The notes beneath the pieces are model-generated. The model was given only the letters and a program-made list of their open reading frames with translations, was not told where the DNA came from and ran no database searches. A stretch of 23,003 bases of DNA from a virus: positions 1 to 23,003 of IMG/VR virus record IMGVR_UViG_3300030044_000196; one strand, written 5' to 3'. Below, one piece after another: positions 7,601 to 14,426 of this stretch. The translations under genes and the position numbers were made by a program. Within the stretch, counting starts at the first letter, position 1; each line of letters begins with the position of its first letter.

Positions 7601-9146
7601 CACTGAACCGGGCGGAGTTGCAGAACAGACAGAGGGTGGTGTCTCTACCTTGGCAACACAGATGTTTATTCAATACCCAGGACTTCAAGCTCACGTTCTT
7701 GCGTCCAATGCCGTAGGTGCTATCTCTTGTGCTCCCAATCCCTATGTTGCTGCTAGGGCTGTAGGACATGCTCTTACACACATGAAAGAGGGGTGGACTC
7801 GCTCGAAAGAGAATGGCCTGTTCAAGTGGTCAGCTGTCAACACAAAGGATATGTTTGACAACTCTATGTCCACCTATCAAAGGATGGCTGGAGTGTCAAA
7901 AGCGATCAGGGATGTTTCGACACTGGGTGGGTTGACTACGAAGGTAAATGCTGCTTTCCAGCAGGTTTACTTTGAGCACTTGATTCCCACAATTATTGCA
8001 CGTGCAAACCAAGGTGATATACACGCTGCACAACAACTAAGACACTGGGACTCCTCGTACAAAGTGGGTAAAACCTACGGACAGAAAGAGACTCAACAAC
8101 TTGCATCTATTGCTGCGTCGTATATCCATGGAACTGGTGACATACGACAGATGCCAGCGTGGATGATGCAGGAGGGTGAGATCAGTGGGTTTATGCAACT
8201 TGCACACTGGTCTGTTAGTCAGACTAATAACTTCATGCACAATTTTGTTGTACCTGCACAGAGAGGTAATTATGCCCCGCTGATGACTGCTATGTTTGGT
8301 GCGACTGTCGGAGGGTATATGGTGAAGGAACTGCGGGAAGCACTACAAGGTAAGAAGGGACAGATTCCATCGTTACAGGAAATATCTGCTGGTGAAGGTG
8401 GGCTGGCTGGACATCCTGGACTGTTGGTGTACAACATGATCGCTGGGATGCAGTACGCTGGATTCGGGGGACTGTTCTCTCAAGTGGCGAAGTATCCTTT
8501 TGACTTTAAGTACAAGAACTCACCACAGGGAGCAACGTTCCCACTTGATGAAGTGGCACACGACGTGTTAGAGACTATCAAGAATGTCTCACAGACTATT
8601 GCCAATGACCCTAATGTCAACTGGGTTGACTTAGCTAGTGCTGTCGCGATGAATACGTTCAGGAACAACTTGAAGTTGTCGTCTGTTGCCATCAACCAAG
8701 GTATTAACCTCGGTCTTATTACTGGGATGCCTGCTGAGAAGAAACAGCTAGCAGACAAGCTGGGGGAACTGAGAAGGTTTGAAGAAGTGCAAGGACTACC
8801 GTACGACGAGACTGAGCAAGGGTCTAACCCCTACATGAACCTCGAACAGAAGAAGTTCAAGATGACACAAGACATGGGTAAAGCAGTACAGATGCTACCT
8901 GGGCTTATCAACAATATCGTAGAGAAGTACAAAAGCAATCCCGACGTGATGATGAATAAACTGGAAGCCCTTAAGAGTGGTGACCAGTATGCCACCTTCC
9001 CGTCGTTTGAGAAGATGCCTCTACAGGCAATGAAGTACATCGCATACTTACAGAGAGAGGAGGGGCCTGAGCAAGCTCAAGCTGCCCTCCAAGACTACTT
9101 ACGTCACAAGACTATTAATGAGGTGAAGGGGAGTCTAGTGCCTTAG
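4680..9146 (+). CDS. Giant internal/ejection protein, 1488 aa (T7 gp16-like position)
   Basis: The largest gene in the window. Residues 1-30 are charged. Residues 45-103 are a Gly/Ala-rich, glycine-zipper-like hydrophobic region that could insert in a membrane. About 225-545 is an acidic, Pro/Thr/Gln-rich linker with short internal repeats. From about 690 onward the protein is helical and better structured (for example QKENYWPTMANQQ), with two further hydrophobic stretches near 1199-1217 and 1239-1268. Size, position as last virion gene and membrane-active-looking segments fit a podovirus ejection protein that crosses the host envelope during DNA entry. I see no lysozyme or transglycosylase catalytic motif. 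It could also be called a large polyvalent-protein relative. Confidence 0.6.
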   Translation: MPIDPRLTKEDIEELKAKGIDPEQFVVTGRGDQGQQSGMSSAQAAGATLTGNAGGIIGGGVGVGGAGALLAPWLAGPEAGIPADLMMLVAAGLAGAGGGYVGQKAQQALQSEQTNQAQQQALEEAQRTHPLVSGATDIIASALASGGAPSWSAPLRALGGEREAIKHVLMGAVANPAINAGIQYGTTGELPTAGEVASQAGAGLLFGGGYNPLGRIGQKRVQPQTEQSQEENSNGTPPPPDEEKNDEGFTISAKEIQESLSGINRRLEVDHNSPYYQENEQGFIIGDKEVKEAFSKNNPKPKAPEDAATSTDYYAAKTAWSRSTALPVEEKRAWLHDQWVKRQQTQIEQPQEPLNNIKEGETTTPASEEFDPRGFKPYTGQEIPESLPSTPKEEANTTTEDPTRLVNSEAQPHDDDEGPNRATDSATGGTQQTVGEFKPTDQYMQYLASIRERDMRRNQFVPPTIKEPQLPTDKFPELPPAKPVSANTLRITKDQLLPSSVGRTESIPEINPFDHLAPVYPHSTPEQANEAKNLTTKQTQGSWQDKADEWNSKLENMKSGWNPNQLHAFGIIPHVWDTAISLAQHAIKLTGKVADGVNAFMKHVKYNHIGPAIDEQALRDHITKQLGDQNAIQKSSTSGVLPQSPKETVQAGSQHQGVGQSKQGQKATLQGGTTHNAPPSDQGQVNPVSGKDFGPFRKIAGSVLDNVRALPHKGARALADAMQSALNKQQLLIGKYKNASLDAVQSKGGLSKYEPGVLNRAIDKFMTTGVKPTNLAPKLQKWFDTNKALLHQFGQEHIQAKVPIKNPNGSVRLMQQKENYWPTMANQQTEDIFRQGTDHAKMTALKGDWMDYYTKKLGYTPQEAEDKFNNWKSSAAGSLQQSNLNHQDYFNAIRRAQGDPLPPSFREQDPVKNMSRYFDRALTSLAHYTEVEKNPKAMAAVGATKDAWGNNIPKDPEGSIANNDYVKAALGQYHTEPGGVAEQTEGGVSTLATQMFIQYPGLQAHVLASNAVGAISCAPNPYVAARAVGHALTHMKEGWTRSKENGLFKWSAVNTKDMFDNSMSTYQRMAGVSKAIRDVSTLGGLTTKVNAAFQQVYFEHLIPTIIARANQGDIHAAQQLRHWDSSYKVGKTYGQKETQQLASIAASYIHGTGDIRQMPAWMMQEGEISGFMQLAHWSVSQTNNFMHNFVVPAQRGNYAPLMTAMFGATVGGYMVKELREALQGKKGQIPSLQEISAGEGGLAGHPGLLVYNMIAGMQYAGFGGLFSQVAKYPFDFKYKNSPQGATFPLDEVAHDVLETIKNVSQTIANDPNVNWVDLASAVAMNTFRNNLKLSSVAINQGINLGLITGMPAEKKQLADKLGELRRFEEVQGLPYDETEQGSNPYMNLEQKKFKMTQDMGKAVQMLPGLINNIVEKYKSNPDVMMNKLEALKSGDQYATFPSFEKMPLQAMKYIAYLQREEGPEQAQAALQDYLRHKTINEVKGSLVP
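5415..5564 (+). repeat. Duplicated 16-codon motif inside the ejection protein linker
   Basis: Two copies of a 16-codon unit, at 5415-5462 (DEGFTISAKEIQESLS) and 5517-5564 (EQGFIIGDKEVKEAFS). They agree at 39 of 48 bases when aligned without gaps. A more diverged third copy, PRGFKPYTGQEIPESL, lies at 5793-5840. The pattern is G-F, four or five residues, K/Q-E-I/V-x-E-S/A-L/F. They sit in the disordered linker and may be short binding motifs for a capsid or core partner; that role is inference. Confidence 0.6.
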
Positions 9147-9149
9147 ACT
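9132..9149. terminator. Dyad at the convergent gene junction, possible weak bidirectional terminator
   Basis: AGTCTA (9132-9137) and TAGACT (9144-9149) form a perfect 6-bp inverted repeat with a 6-base loop. In RNA a G-U pair can add one more step. It contains the + strand stop codon (9144-9146) and touches the - strand stop (9149-9151), so it sits exactly where the two transcripts collide. The stem is only moderately stable and no clean T-run follows it on either strand, so termination is possible but not shown. Confidence 0.3.
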
Positions 9150-10528
9150 TATGTCTTCCTGTAGTATATAGTCTCAACACCAGTATCTTTGTCTGGTCTT
9201 GAGTCTGTTATTATTTGGTTAGTTACCATCAGCACTTCAAGTGCTTCCTCAAACTGTTGCCTGTTGACTCCCTGTTTGTGACAAGGGATCATCAGGTCAA
9301 CCACTTGCTTCTCACCATCATGTAGAAGTTCCAGTATCTTCTGCGAGGCTTTTGCTTCTGGACTCTTACCCTCCATGACAAGAGCAAGGTGCATGTTCTT
9401 CTCCTCTGCTTCCAAGACTGCTATCGCTCTCTCGAATGTACCCTGAGGGATTTCATTCTTTGGACGACCTTGTTCGTCTGCCTCTGCATCCTCCCCGAAG
9501 TGAAGAGCCATTGCTAACTTCATCACATGGATGTTCTTACGAGCATAGTAAGGAATCATCTCAGGTGACTTGTTCTTCCACTCTTTCTTCTCGTTGTACT
9601 TCTCCCACCATTCTTGCATCCACTGACGAGTAGCATCAGAAATGCGAGCAGGGCCGTAGAGGGAGGTAAGTTTCTTAACGTGTGTAAGAAGGTCAGTCTT
9701 GTGCTGTTCTTGTTCAGGAGTCAGTGGGGGAAGCCACATCTGATAGAAGCGATTCTTATTCGCATAGACATAGAATGTCCTAGAGGTAAAACCTTCACCT
9801 ATCAAATCTTCATCAAAAGTAGACTGCATAAAAGCAGGAGTTGTCCCAGCAATAAGATTGAGACAACCACGGCGGATACGATCCTTTCCACGTGTAATTG
9901 TCGAGTACTCATAGTCAACCGGACAATCATATAACCCAAGCAAATAGTTAACAGTATCGTTAGTCCGCTTACGCATAAGGGAACTAAGCTCTTCAAGAAC
10001 AAAGCAGAGTGATGAGTGTCCATAGGCTCTTAATTTTGGTTGACCATTGACTTCTTCGACGTAGTTGATATATCTGTATGACTGCGCGACTGCTTGTACA
10101 AGTGCTTCGTAGGTGATAGCATCTGCACAGACTGGGATCAAGAGAGGTTTGATTAAGTCTTTTGGGCCTTTACCAGTACCTTGTTGTTCTGTCGCAGAGG
10201 CATTCTTCAAGTTCTCACTTACCGCCGCCTCTACTACAGCTGCCTTCTCTGGTGATGTTGCCAGCTTTTCATTGCCCTTGGAAGTGTCAAGGGTCCAGTG
10301 TTTCAACATTGAAGTGACTGCTTTGATGGAGAGACCTTTTCCCAGACCTGGTGGTCCGACAAGGATCACGTACATGTTTGGGTAACATGGCTGGTGCGCA
10401 GGACCCAACCATACACGACGTTGTAGCGCTGCTGTCACTGTGTAGTACCATGACCAATCTAAGTAGTTGTCTGGTGATGGTAGGCCAGAGGTGTAGGACT
10501 TCCATCTCTCATAATTTGTTATAGCCAT
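9149..10528 (-). CDS. DUF3987-like AAA+/P-loop ATPase, putative replicative helicase
   Basis: A 459-aa P-loop ATPase. Walker A is at residues 58-67 (GPPGLGKGLS) and a Walker B-like segment at about 175-181 (CFVLEEL). A sensor-like strand lies at 224-231 (NLIAGTTP), followed by GEGFTSRTFYVY with a candidate arginine finger, R250. The block around DW..YYTVTAALQRRVWLG before Walker A is characteristic of DUF3987-type proteins, which in phages usually take the replicative helicase or helicase-primase place. No primase active-site motif is visible. The ATG overlaps the end of the polymerase C-half by 10 bases and has AGGAG six bases upstream. It is the last gene of the leftward operon. Confidence 0.65.
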   Translation of the reverse strand: MAITNYERWKSYTSGLPSPDNYLDWSWYYTVTAALQRRVWLGPAHQPCYPNMYVILVGPPGLGKGLSIKAVTSMLKHWTLDTSKGNEKLATSPEKAAVVEAAVSENLKNASATEQQGTGKGPKDLIKPLLIPVCADAITYEALVQAVAQSYRYINYVEEVNGQPKLRAYGHSSLCFVLEELSSLMRKRTNDTVNYLLGLYDCPVDYEYSTITRGKDRIRRGCLNLIAGTTPAFMQSTFDEDLIGEGFTSRTFYVYANKNRFYQMWLPPLTPEQEQHKTDLLTHVKKLTSLYGPARISDATRQWMQEWWEKYNEKKEWKNKSPEMIPYYARKNIHVMKLAMALHFGEDAEADEQGRPKNEIPQGTFERAIAVLEAEEKNMHLALVMEGKSPEAKASQKILELLHDGEKQVVDLMIPCHKQGVNRQQFEEALEVLMVTNQIITDSRPDKDTGVETIYYRKT

Positions 10529-11634
10529 GTCAACTCCTGTAGTCCTAGAGGGTTAGATTCCTTTGCTGAGTTCCAGTTAAACCCTATATTCTGTTCAGAT
10601 TTCATCTTAAATTTAGTACCGTCATTTGGTGACACAAGGTCAATATTCATTCTCTGTCTCATTGCATCTCTGTTCTCTCTAACAAACATCAATGGACACT
10701 GTGTCAAAAAGGAGTCATGAGTGTCAGCAAGTAAGTCGTATGGTTTCTTGTTCTCCAGCATTTCCTCCAGGTAGTAGTTAGTCGAGGCAATGCGAGTAAT
10801 TTCGCCGACAGTTGATTGAGATGACCAAGCGTAGTATTCTTTCAACTTCTTGTCGATGTTGTAGTCTGTTAAGATGAATGGATGACCAAACAAATTGAAC
10901 AACATCCCAGTCTCTCTGATCTGTTTCTCGATCCTCTTGTTTCTCTCTGGCACCTCAGGGAATAGGGACCTGATAGTCAACAGAAAATTGCAAGCATCTT
11001 CGTTGGAGATGTAAATCTGACCTTCTGACTTCTCCAAGATATTCATCCTGAATGTAGGACCTTGTACGTCATATGAGAAAGAGTGAACTGTCTGTTTTGC
11101 TAGGTAGTAGTATCTCTCTCTTGCTTGCCAGTTGTCAGAGGACTTGATTAGCTTATCCATGTCAGACCAGAAAGGATTCTTCTTCAAGTCTTCGATTGGT
11201 GTGTTACACAGGAGGTCAATGTCCAACCCTTCAGTCAAACCACCAGAGTCTTTCAACTTCTTCTTCCACACGTCCTTGAACAACTTAAGGGCAACATAGA
11301 CATGTGGTTTGACGTTGTGGATAAACAACTGACGATAGTCAAGAGGGTCTGACTCGTATGCAACTATCAGTGCCTCTGCACCTGATTGGTCTGACTGGAT
11401 GAAGACCTTCAGACATAGCAACTCAATCTCTGTGAACTGGGATGTCTCGCCTGTCTTTATCCAGTGCAAACACTTCTCAGTAAGCGCGGGGGAGAGACCA
11501 TCTGGCTTATAGATCTGACGCATGTGTTTCTCAATGTTCTGTAAGTTACTACCCCAGTAACCTAAGATCTTTGTTGAGGAACGTCGAAAGGTCTTTGTGC
11601 CAGAAAGTTTGTATGTGGTGGAGTTTCTTAGCAT
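10519..11634 (-). CDS. Family-A DNA polymerase, C-terminal half (fingers and palm)
   Basis: A 371-aa protein holding the whole polymerase catalytic core. GYWGSNLQNI (25-34) matches the conserved block before motif A. Motif A is D82-Q-S-G-A-E87 (family D-x-S-x-x-E). Motif B spans about R172-Y188 with K180 and Y188, and motif C is H306-D307-S308, with Ser where Glu is commonest. The exonuclease and thumb are missing because they are encoded in the separate gene at 11956-13566. The start ATG overlaps the stop of the 42-aa ORF (ATGCTAA), so translation is probably coupled. The first residues (MLRNSTTYKL) continue the fold where the N-terminal gene stops. Family assignment is firm; two-chain activity is inferred. 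Confidence 0.85.
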   Translation of the reverse strand: MLRNSTTYKLSGTKTFRRSSTKILGYWGSNLQNIEKHMRQIYKPDGLSPALTEKCLHWIKTGETSQFTEIELLCLKVFIQSDQSGAEALIVAYESDPLDYRQLFIHNVKPHVYVALKLFKDVWKKKLKDSGGLTEGLDIDLLCNTPIEDLKKNPFWSDMDKLIKSSDNWQARERYYYLAKQTVHSFSYDVQGPTFRMNILEKSEGQIYISNEDACNFLLTIRSLFPEVPERNKRIEKQIRETGMLFNLFGHPFILTDYNIDKKLKEYYAWSSQSTVGEITRIASTNYYLEEMLENKKPYDLLADTHDSFLTQCPLMFVRENRDAMRQRMNIDLVSPNDGTKFKMKSEQNIGFNWNSAKESNPLGLQELTWL

Positions 11635-11756
11635 ATCTCTTGGAGGTAACCAAGATTAGCCAATTCGGCTCCGTAGAGTGCAGACATTGGACACCACCTA
11701 TAACCATGTTCTAATAACCACTGTTCTTGTTCAGGGAATGGACGTAGTATTTTCAT
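11628..11756 (-). CDS. 42-aa ORF between the polymerase halves
   Basis: A 42-codon ORF starting with the ATG at 11756, which overlaps the stop of the 68-aa gene as ATGA, and ending TAA at 11628-11630, seven bases inside the polymerase C-half gene. The peptide begins MKILRPFPEQEQWLLEHGY and contains two cysteines, several aromatics and leucines, and no known motif. Its perfect fit between two overlapping start/stop signals is the main evidence that it is translated. At minimum it carries ribosomes from the N-half to the C-half of the polymerase; whether the peptide itself does anything is unknown. Confidence 0.55.
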   Translation of the reverse strand: MKILRPFPEQEQWLLEHGYRWCPMSALYGAELANLGYLQEIC

Positions 11757-11959
11757 AAGTCACTCAAGTGTAATGCAGTTACGGTACAAGCTTCACACAA
11801 CTGATCTTCGTTGAATATGTGAAGTAAATGAAACTGGTCCATCTCAACAACATACCTTGTTTGTCCGTTGAGAGTATTGAACACAGAAACTACTGTTCCT
11901 GGGAATCCATAACCTGTTGGTTTGGTTACCCTGTCACCAACTTTAAACTTAGTGTTCAT
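11753..11959 (-). CDS. 68-aa SH3/KOW-like small protein inserted between polymerase halves
   Basis: A 68-aa protein starting MNTKFKVGDRVTKPTGYG, then PGTVVSVFNT, RYVVE and LLHIFNEDQL. The run 'F-x-V-G-D-R-V ... G-x-V-V-S-V' followed by short beta strands resembles small SH3/KOW-like beta-barrel proteins, which are common as small phage ORFs of unknown role. Its ATG overlaps the stop of the polymerase N-half as ATGA and its own stop overlaps the next ORF as ATGA. It is not part of the polymerase fold and has no homing-endonuclease motif. Function unknown; a polymerase-bridging or DNA-contact role would be speculation from position. Confidence 0.7.
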   Translation of the reverse strand: MNTKFKVGDRVTKPTGYGFPGTVVSVFNTLNGQTRYVVEMDQFHLLHIFNEDQLCEACTVTALHLSDL

Positions 11960-13566
11960 ATAAATGTTTCTTGTTGTTCGGCTACCAAGGGTTTTGTTAC
12001 TCTACCATCATGTCCCTTCCAAGGGATAAACCTAAAAGCTGAAGTCTCCTTCGCAACTTTCCTGTATGCAAGGACTAGTTGTATCACCGGATTATCAGGG
12101 TGTTTCATTGCAAGTCGATACATGATCTTCTTACCTAATGAGGGATCACCTGTCTGTGGTGATTTAAATAGAACAGGATAACCTAAGATCAAGTGGAAGT
12201 AAGCACAACATTGTTTGTTAGACCCCGGGAATAACTTTGGCTTTCCTTTTAGGTATGACCGAATTTCCACGAGACCCTCTAACCCTATCAGTAGGTTAAT
12301 CATCCTACAGTACTGCATCATCAGTCGGTCGTTCTCTCTGATCTGCCTCTGTCTGTCCTCGTCATCAAAGGCAATTCCTTGGATTGTCATACAGAGATAA
12401 GGAACAATAGAATCATTTGCACACTTAATGGACGACTCTAACCCAGGAATTGTCTCTGAGAACTTCTCGATCTCTCTGTGGATAAGGACCATTGTATAGA
12501 CATCCGCCCCACAATACTTCAACTTCTGCTTAACGTGTTCCTGTGTAAAGTATGCCCTGCTGTCTGTATCTTTGTGGAACTTCTCCCAAGTCCAGTAAGA
12601 CGTGCAATGACCTAATGACTTCTCAATACATGGGAAGCACCGATGCTGAGCCAGCATAGTATCATAGCACCTATGAACTGGGATTCGATATTTAAACCCA
12701 AGGACAAAGAAGTCAAAAGCTGCACCGTTATGAGCGACAATAATGTTGTCACGAATAGCAACCGCCAGTGCTCGAAGAATGAGGTGATAAGCACTATAAG
12801 CGGGATGGTAATTACCATCAAGAATAGGCACACAATAAATGTTAACACCGTCAAAAGAAAACGAGAAACAGAGTAGATTTTGTTCTTCATAGTCAGTCTC
12901 CATGTCAAAGTAGAAGAAAGAATTCTTTGTCCCTCTGAGGACTTGAACCACTTCTTGGGCGGGAGGGGAGAGGTGATAGCTGGGTTTAGGCCCACAGATC
13001 AAACCCTTTATGCGACTCCATCCCATTTTATCTTGTAGAATCTGTTTGACCTTCCATATATCCGCTCGCAACCAGAAAGCGTAATTAGATCTTTTTGTCG
13101 GGGAGAAACGTTTGACATCCCCTTCGTCTTCACTATCCTCAGATAGTTCATCGTCTGCCACAAAGTCTTTAGAATTTTCATTGAGTGTTGATTCCCAGTT
13201 TTTCATATCACAAGCATCTTGTGGGAAGTAAGATGCTATTGCAGGGATACCTTTGTATTGAAGGACTGAACCTCTCATCTCATTAAGAGTGTTGTCCTTT
13301 GTCTCTTCTGGACACCAAGCGTGCATTGTCTGCTCACCGAGCAGAAGGACACACTTAGTGTCAGGCAACAAGGGAACCATACACTCCATCACACGAACAT
13401 CACATTGCATCAGCGAGCACACAGGAGACAGTGCTTCATTAACTAGAATGCCAGATGAACCTTGCAGGAGGCGGACAGTATCAAACCGTGATGGATTGTT
13501 CAGGACAATTGTAAGACCTGAATACTTACCATACGGAATGTTTCTTGTTAGGTTGGGTGTTGCCAT
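11956..13566 (-). CDS. Family-A DNA polymerase, N-terminal half (UDG-like domain, 3'-5' exonuclease, thumb)
   Basis: A 536-aa protein. Residues about 1-130 look like a uracil-DNA-glycosylase-superfamily domain (VLLLGEQTMHAW, RGSVLQYKGIPAIASYFPQD), as found at the N-terminus of some phage family-A polymerases. An acidic linker spans 137-150. The proofreading exonuclease follows with Exo I D221-M-E223, Exo II H279-N280 to D285 and Exo III Y351 to D355, so all expected acidic residues are present. Residues about 385-516 resemble the polymerase thumb, ending AYRKVAKETSAFRFIPW. The gene stops just before the conserved block preceding motif A, which resumes in 10519-11634. The start has a strong AAGGAG nine bases upstream of ATG. 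Confidence 0.85.
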   Translation of the reverse strand: MATPNLTRNIPYGKYSGLTIVLNNPSRFDTVRLLQGSSGILVNEALSPVCSLMQCDVRVMECMVPLLPDTKCVLLLGEQTMHAWCPEETKDNTLNEMRGSVLQYKGIPAIASYFPQDACDMKNWESTLNENSKDFVADDELSEDSEDEGDVKRFSPTKRSNYAFWLRADIWKVKQILQDKMGWSRIKGLICGPKPSYHLSPPAQEVVQVLRGTKNSFFYFDMETDYEEQNLLCFSFSFDGVNIYCVPILDGNYHPAYSAYHLILRALAVAIRDNIIVAHNGAAFDFFVLGFKYRIPVHRCYDTMLAQHRCFPCIEKSLGHCTSYWTWEKFHKDTDSRAYFTQEHVKQKLKYCGADVYTMVLIHREIEKFSETIPGLESSIKCANDSIVPYLCMTIQGIAFDDEDRQRQIRENDRLMMQYCRMINLLIGLEGLVEIRSYLKGKPKLFPGSNKQCCAYFHLILGYPVLFKSPQTGDPSLGKKIMYRLAMKHPDNPVIQLVLAYRKVAKETSAFRFIPWKGHDGRVTKPLVAEQQETFI

Positions 13567-13575
13567 GAAATTGTT

Positions 13576-13612
13576 CTCCTTCTATTTAGACTCTAAAGGA
13601 GGAAGAGAGTCT
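13576..13612 (-). promoter_or_regulatory. Hairpin with anti-Shine-Dalgarno loop ahead of the polymerase gene
   Basis: On the - strand AGACTCT and AGAGTCT (13588-13612) form a perfect 7-bp stem with an 11-base loop reading CTTCCTCCTTT. The loop contains CTCCTT, the exact complement of the polymerase ribosome site AAGGAG at 13576-13581, which starts six bases after the stem. Loop-to-ribosome-site pairing could reduce polymerase translation, similar in idea to the T4 gp43 translational operator. The complementarity is seen; the regulation is inferred. Confidence 0.4.
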
Positions 13613-13617
13613 CTTGC

Positions 13618-13815
13618 TTACTCGACTGAGGTAATCTCGATTTTGCCACCTTGGCAAACGTCGTCGATAATACTCTCAGCGCCGTTGTCTTCAAGTTCTG
13701 CCTGTTTGACAATTTCTAATCGCTGCTCGTTTGTCATACTATCCCAACCAGAAATATCTTCCCGGTAGTACTCTCCAATTTCCAATGAACCAGTAATTGT
13801 GTAGTTAATCCTCAT
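13618..13815 (-). CDS. Unknown small acidic protein, 65 aa
   Basis: The ATG at 13815 is preferred because it lies four bases after the stop of the ssDNA-binding candidate; an earlier in-frame start at 13863 would overlap that gene by 44 bases. The 65-aa product begins MRINYTITGSLEIGEYY, is predominantly acidic, and ends in KIEITSVE. The pattern suggests a small alpha/beta fold with strands at both ends. I do not recognise it. It lies between the ssDNA-binding candidate and the polymerase, so a replication-accessory role is possible, but nothing in the sequence says which. Confidence 0.55.
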   Translation of the reverse strand: MRINYTITGSLEIGEYYREDISGWDSMTNEQRLEIVKQAELEDNGAESIIDDVCQGGKIEITSVE

Positions 13816-13819
13816 ATGC

Positions 13820-14416
13820 TCAATAAGGTTTGTTGCTACCAGCACCCTCAGGAGCCAACCCAAAGATCTCAGTCACTTCAGATTTCCACTTGACAATCTC
13901 CTTGCCAGTCACTGGATTCTTCTGGATGTCACCCTCAGGATGCTTGCCAGCCTTCTTCGCAGCAGCAATCTGTGCACCAGTAGGAGTCCTACGAACAGGG
14001 TCAGACTTACCCCTCATCTGTGCAAGAACACACTTACCAATGAACTGCTTCACGTTGGGGTTAGACTTGTCTTCCTGCGATCCATCAAGACCGAACTTCT
14101 CGAAGAGAGACTGACCAACTGCACTGTTCCCGATAAACACCTTGGCTTCGTCATTGGAAGTTTTGGCTTCGTCAGGCGAACCATCTGCATTGAAGTGGGC
14201 AGTAGTGTGGTAGGAAGTGGCGTTAACCCCAGCAATCACTACAATCTGTCCACCAATCTCATACGTGTCAGGAGCTACAACTTCCCAGTCCAGCGTAATC
14301 ATCGGATTGCCAGCGGACTTTGAAGGACCAAACGTTGCATTCTTCACCCGGAGAGTGAAGCAACTATCTGACGGGAACTGAATGTTGCTATTCCAATTTA
14401 CTTGTGATGTACTCAT
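13820..14416 (-). CDS. Putative single-stranded DNA-binding protein
   Basis: A 198-aa protein whose first half (about residues 17-70, CFTLRVKNATFGPSKSAGNP, then ITLDWEVVAP) has the pattern of phage DUF669-like/OB-fold ssDNA-binding proteins. Conserved beta strands are followed by basic segments at about 125-175. The C-terminus (GAGSNKPY) lacks the acidic tail of bacterial SSB. It sits between a Sak4-like recombinase and the DNA polymerase, the usual place for such a protein. There is no clear Shine-Dalgarno before the ATG; instead the leader holds two small hairpins. The assignment rests on pattern and context and is likely but not certain. Confidence 0.55.
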   Translation of the reverse strand: MSTSQVNWNSNIQFPSDSCFTLRVKNATFGPSKSAGNPMITLDWEVVAPDTYEIGGQIVVIAGVNATSYHTTAHFNADGSPDEAKTSNDEAKVFIGNSAVGQSLFEKFGLDGSQEDKSNPNVKQFIGKCVLAQMRGKSDPVRRTPTGAQIAAAKKAGKHPEGDIQKNPVTGKEIVKWKSEVTEIFGLAPEGAGSNKPY

Positions 14417-14426
14417 TTTGTTTTAT

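Noticed and set aside
11628-11959. Group I or II intron within the polymerase gene
   Set aside because: The interval is filled by two ORFs joined to the flanking genes through overlapping start/stop codons, and I cannot recognise intron core elements or a homing endonuclease. Splicing cannot be excluded without RNA data.
12612-12995. 127-aa hydrophobic ORF on the - strand within the polymerase N-half
   Set aside because: It lies wholly inside the exonuclease domain coding sequence in another frame; its membrane-like look comes from out-of-frame reading.
13816-13863. Longer start for the 65-aa gene at 13863
   Set aside because: It would overlap the ssDNA-binding gene by 44 bases; the ATG at 13815, four bases after that gene's stop, fits the packing of this arm better.
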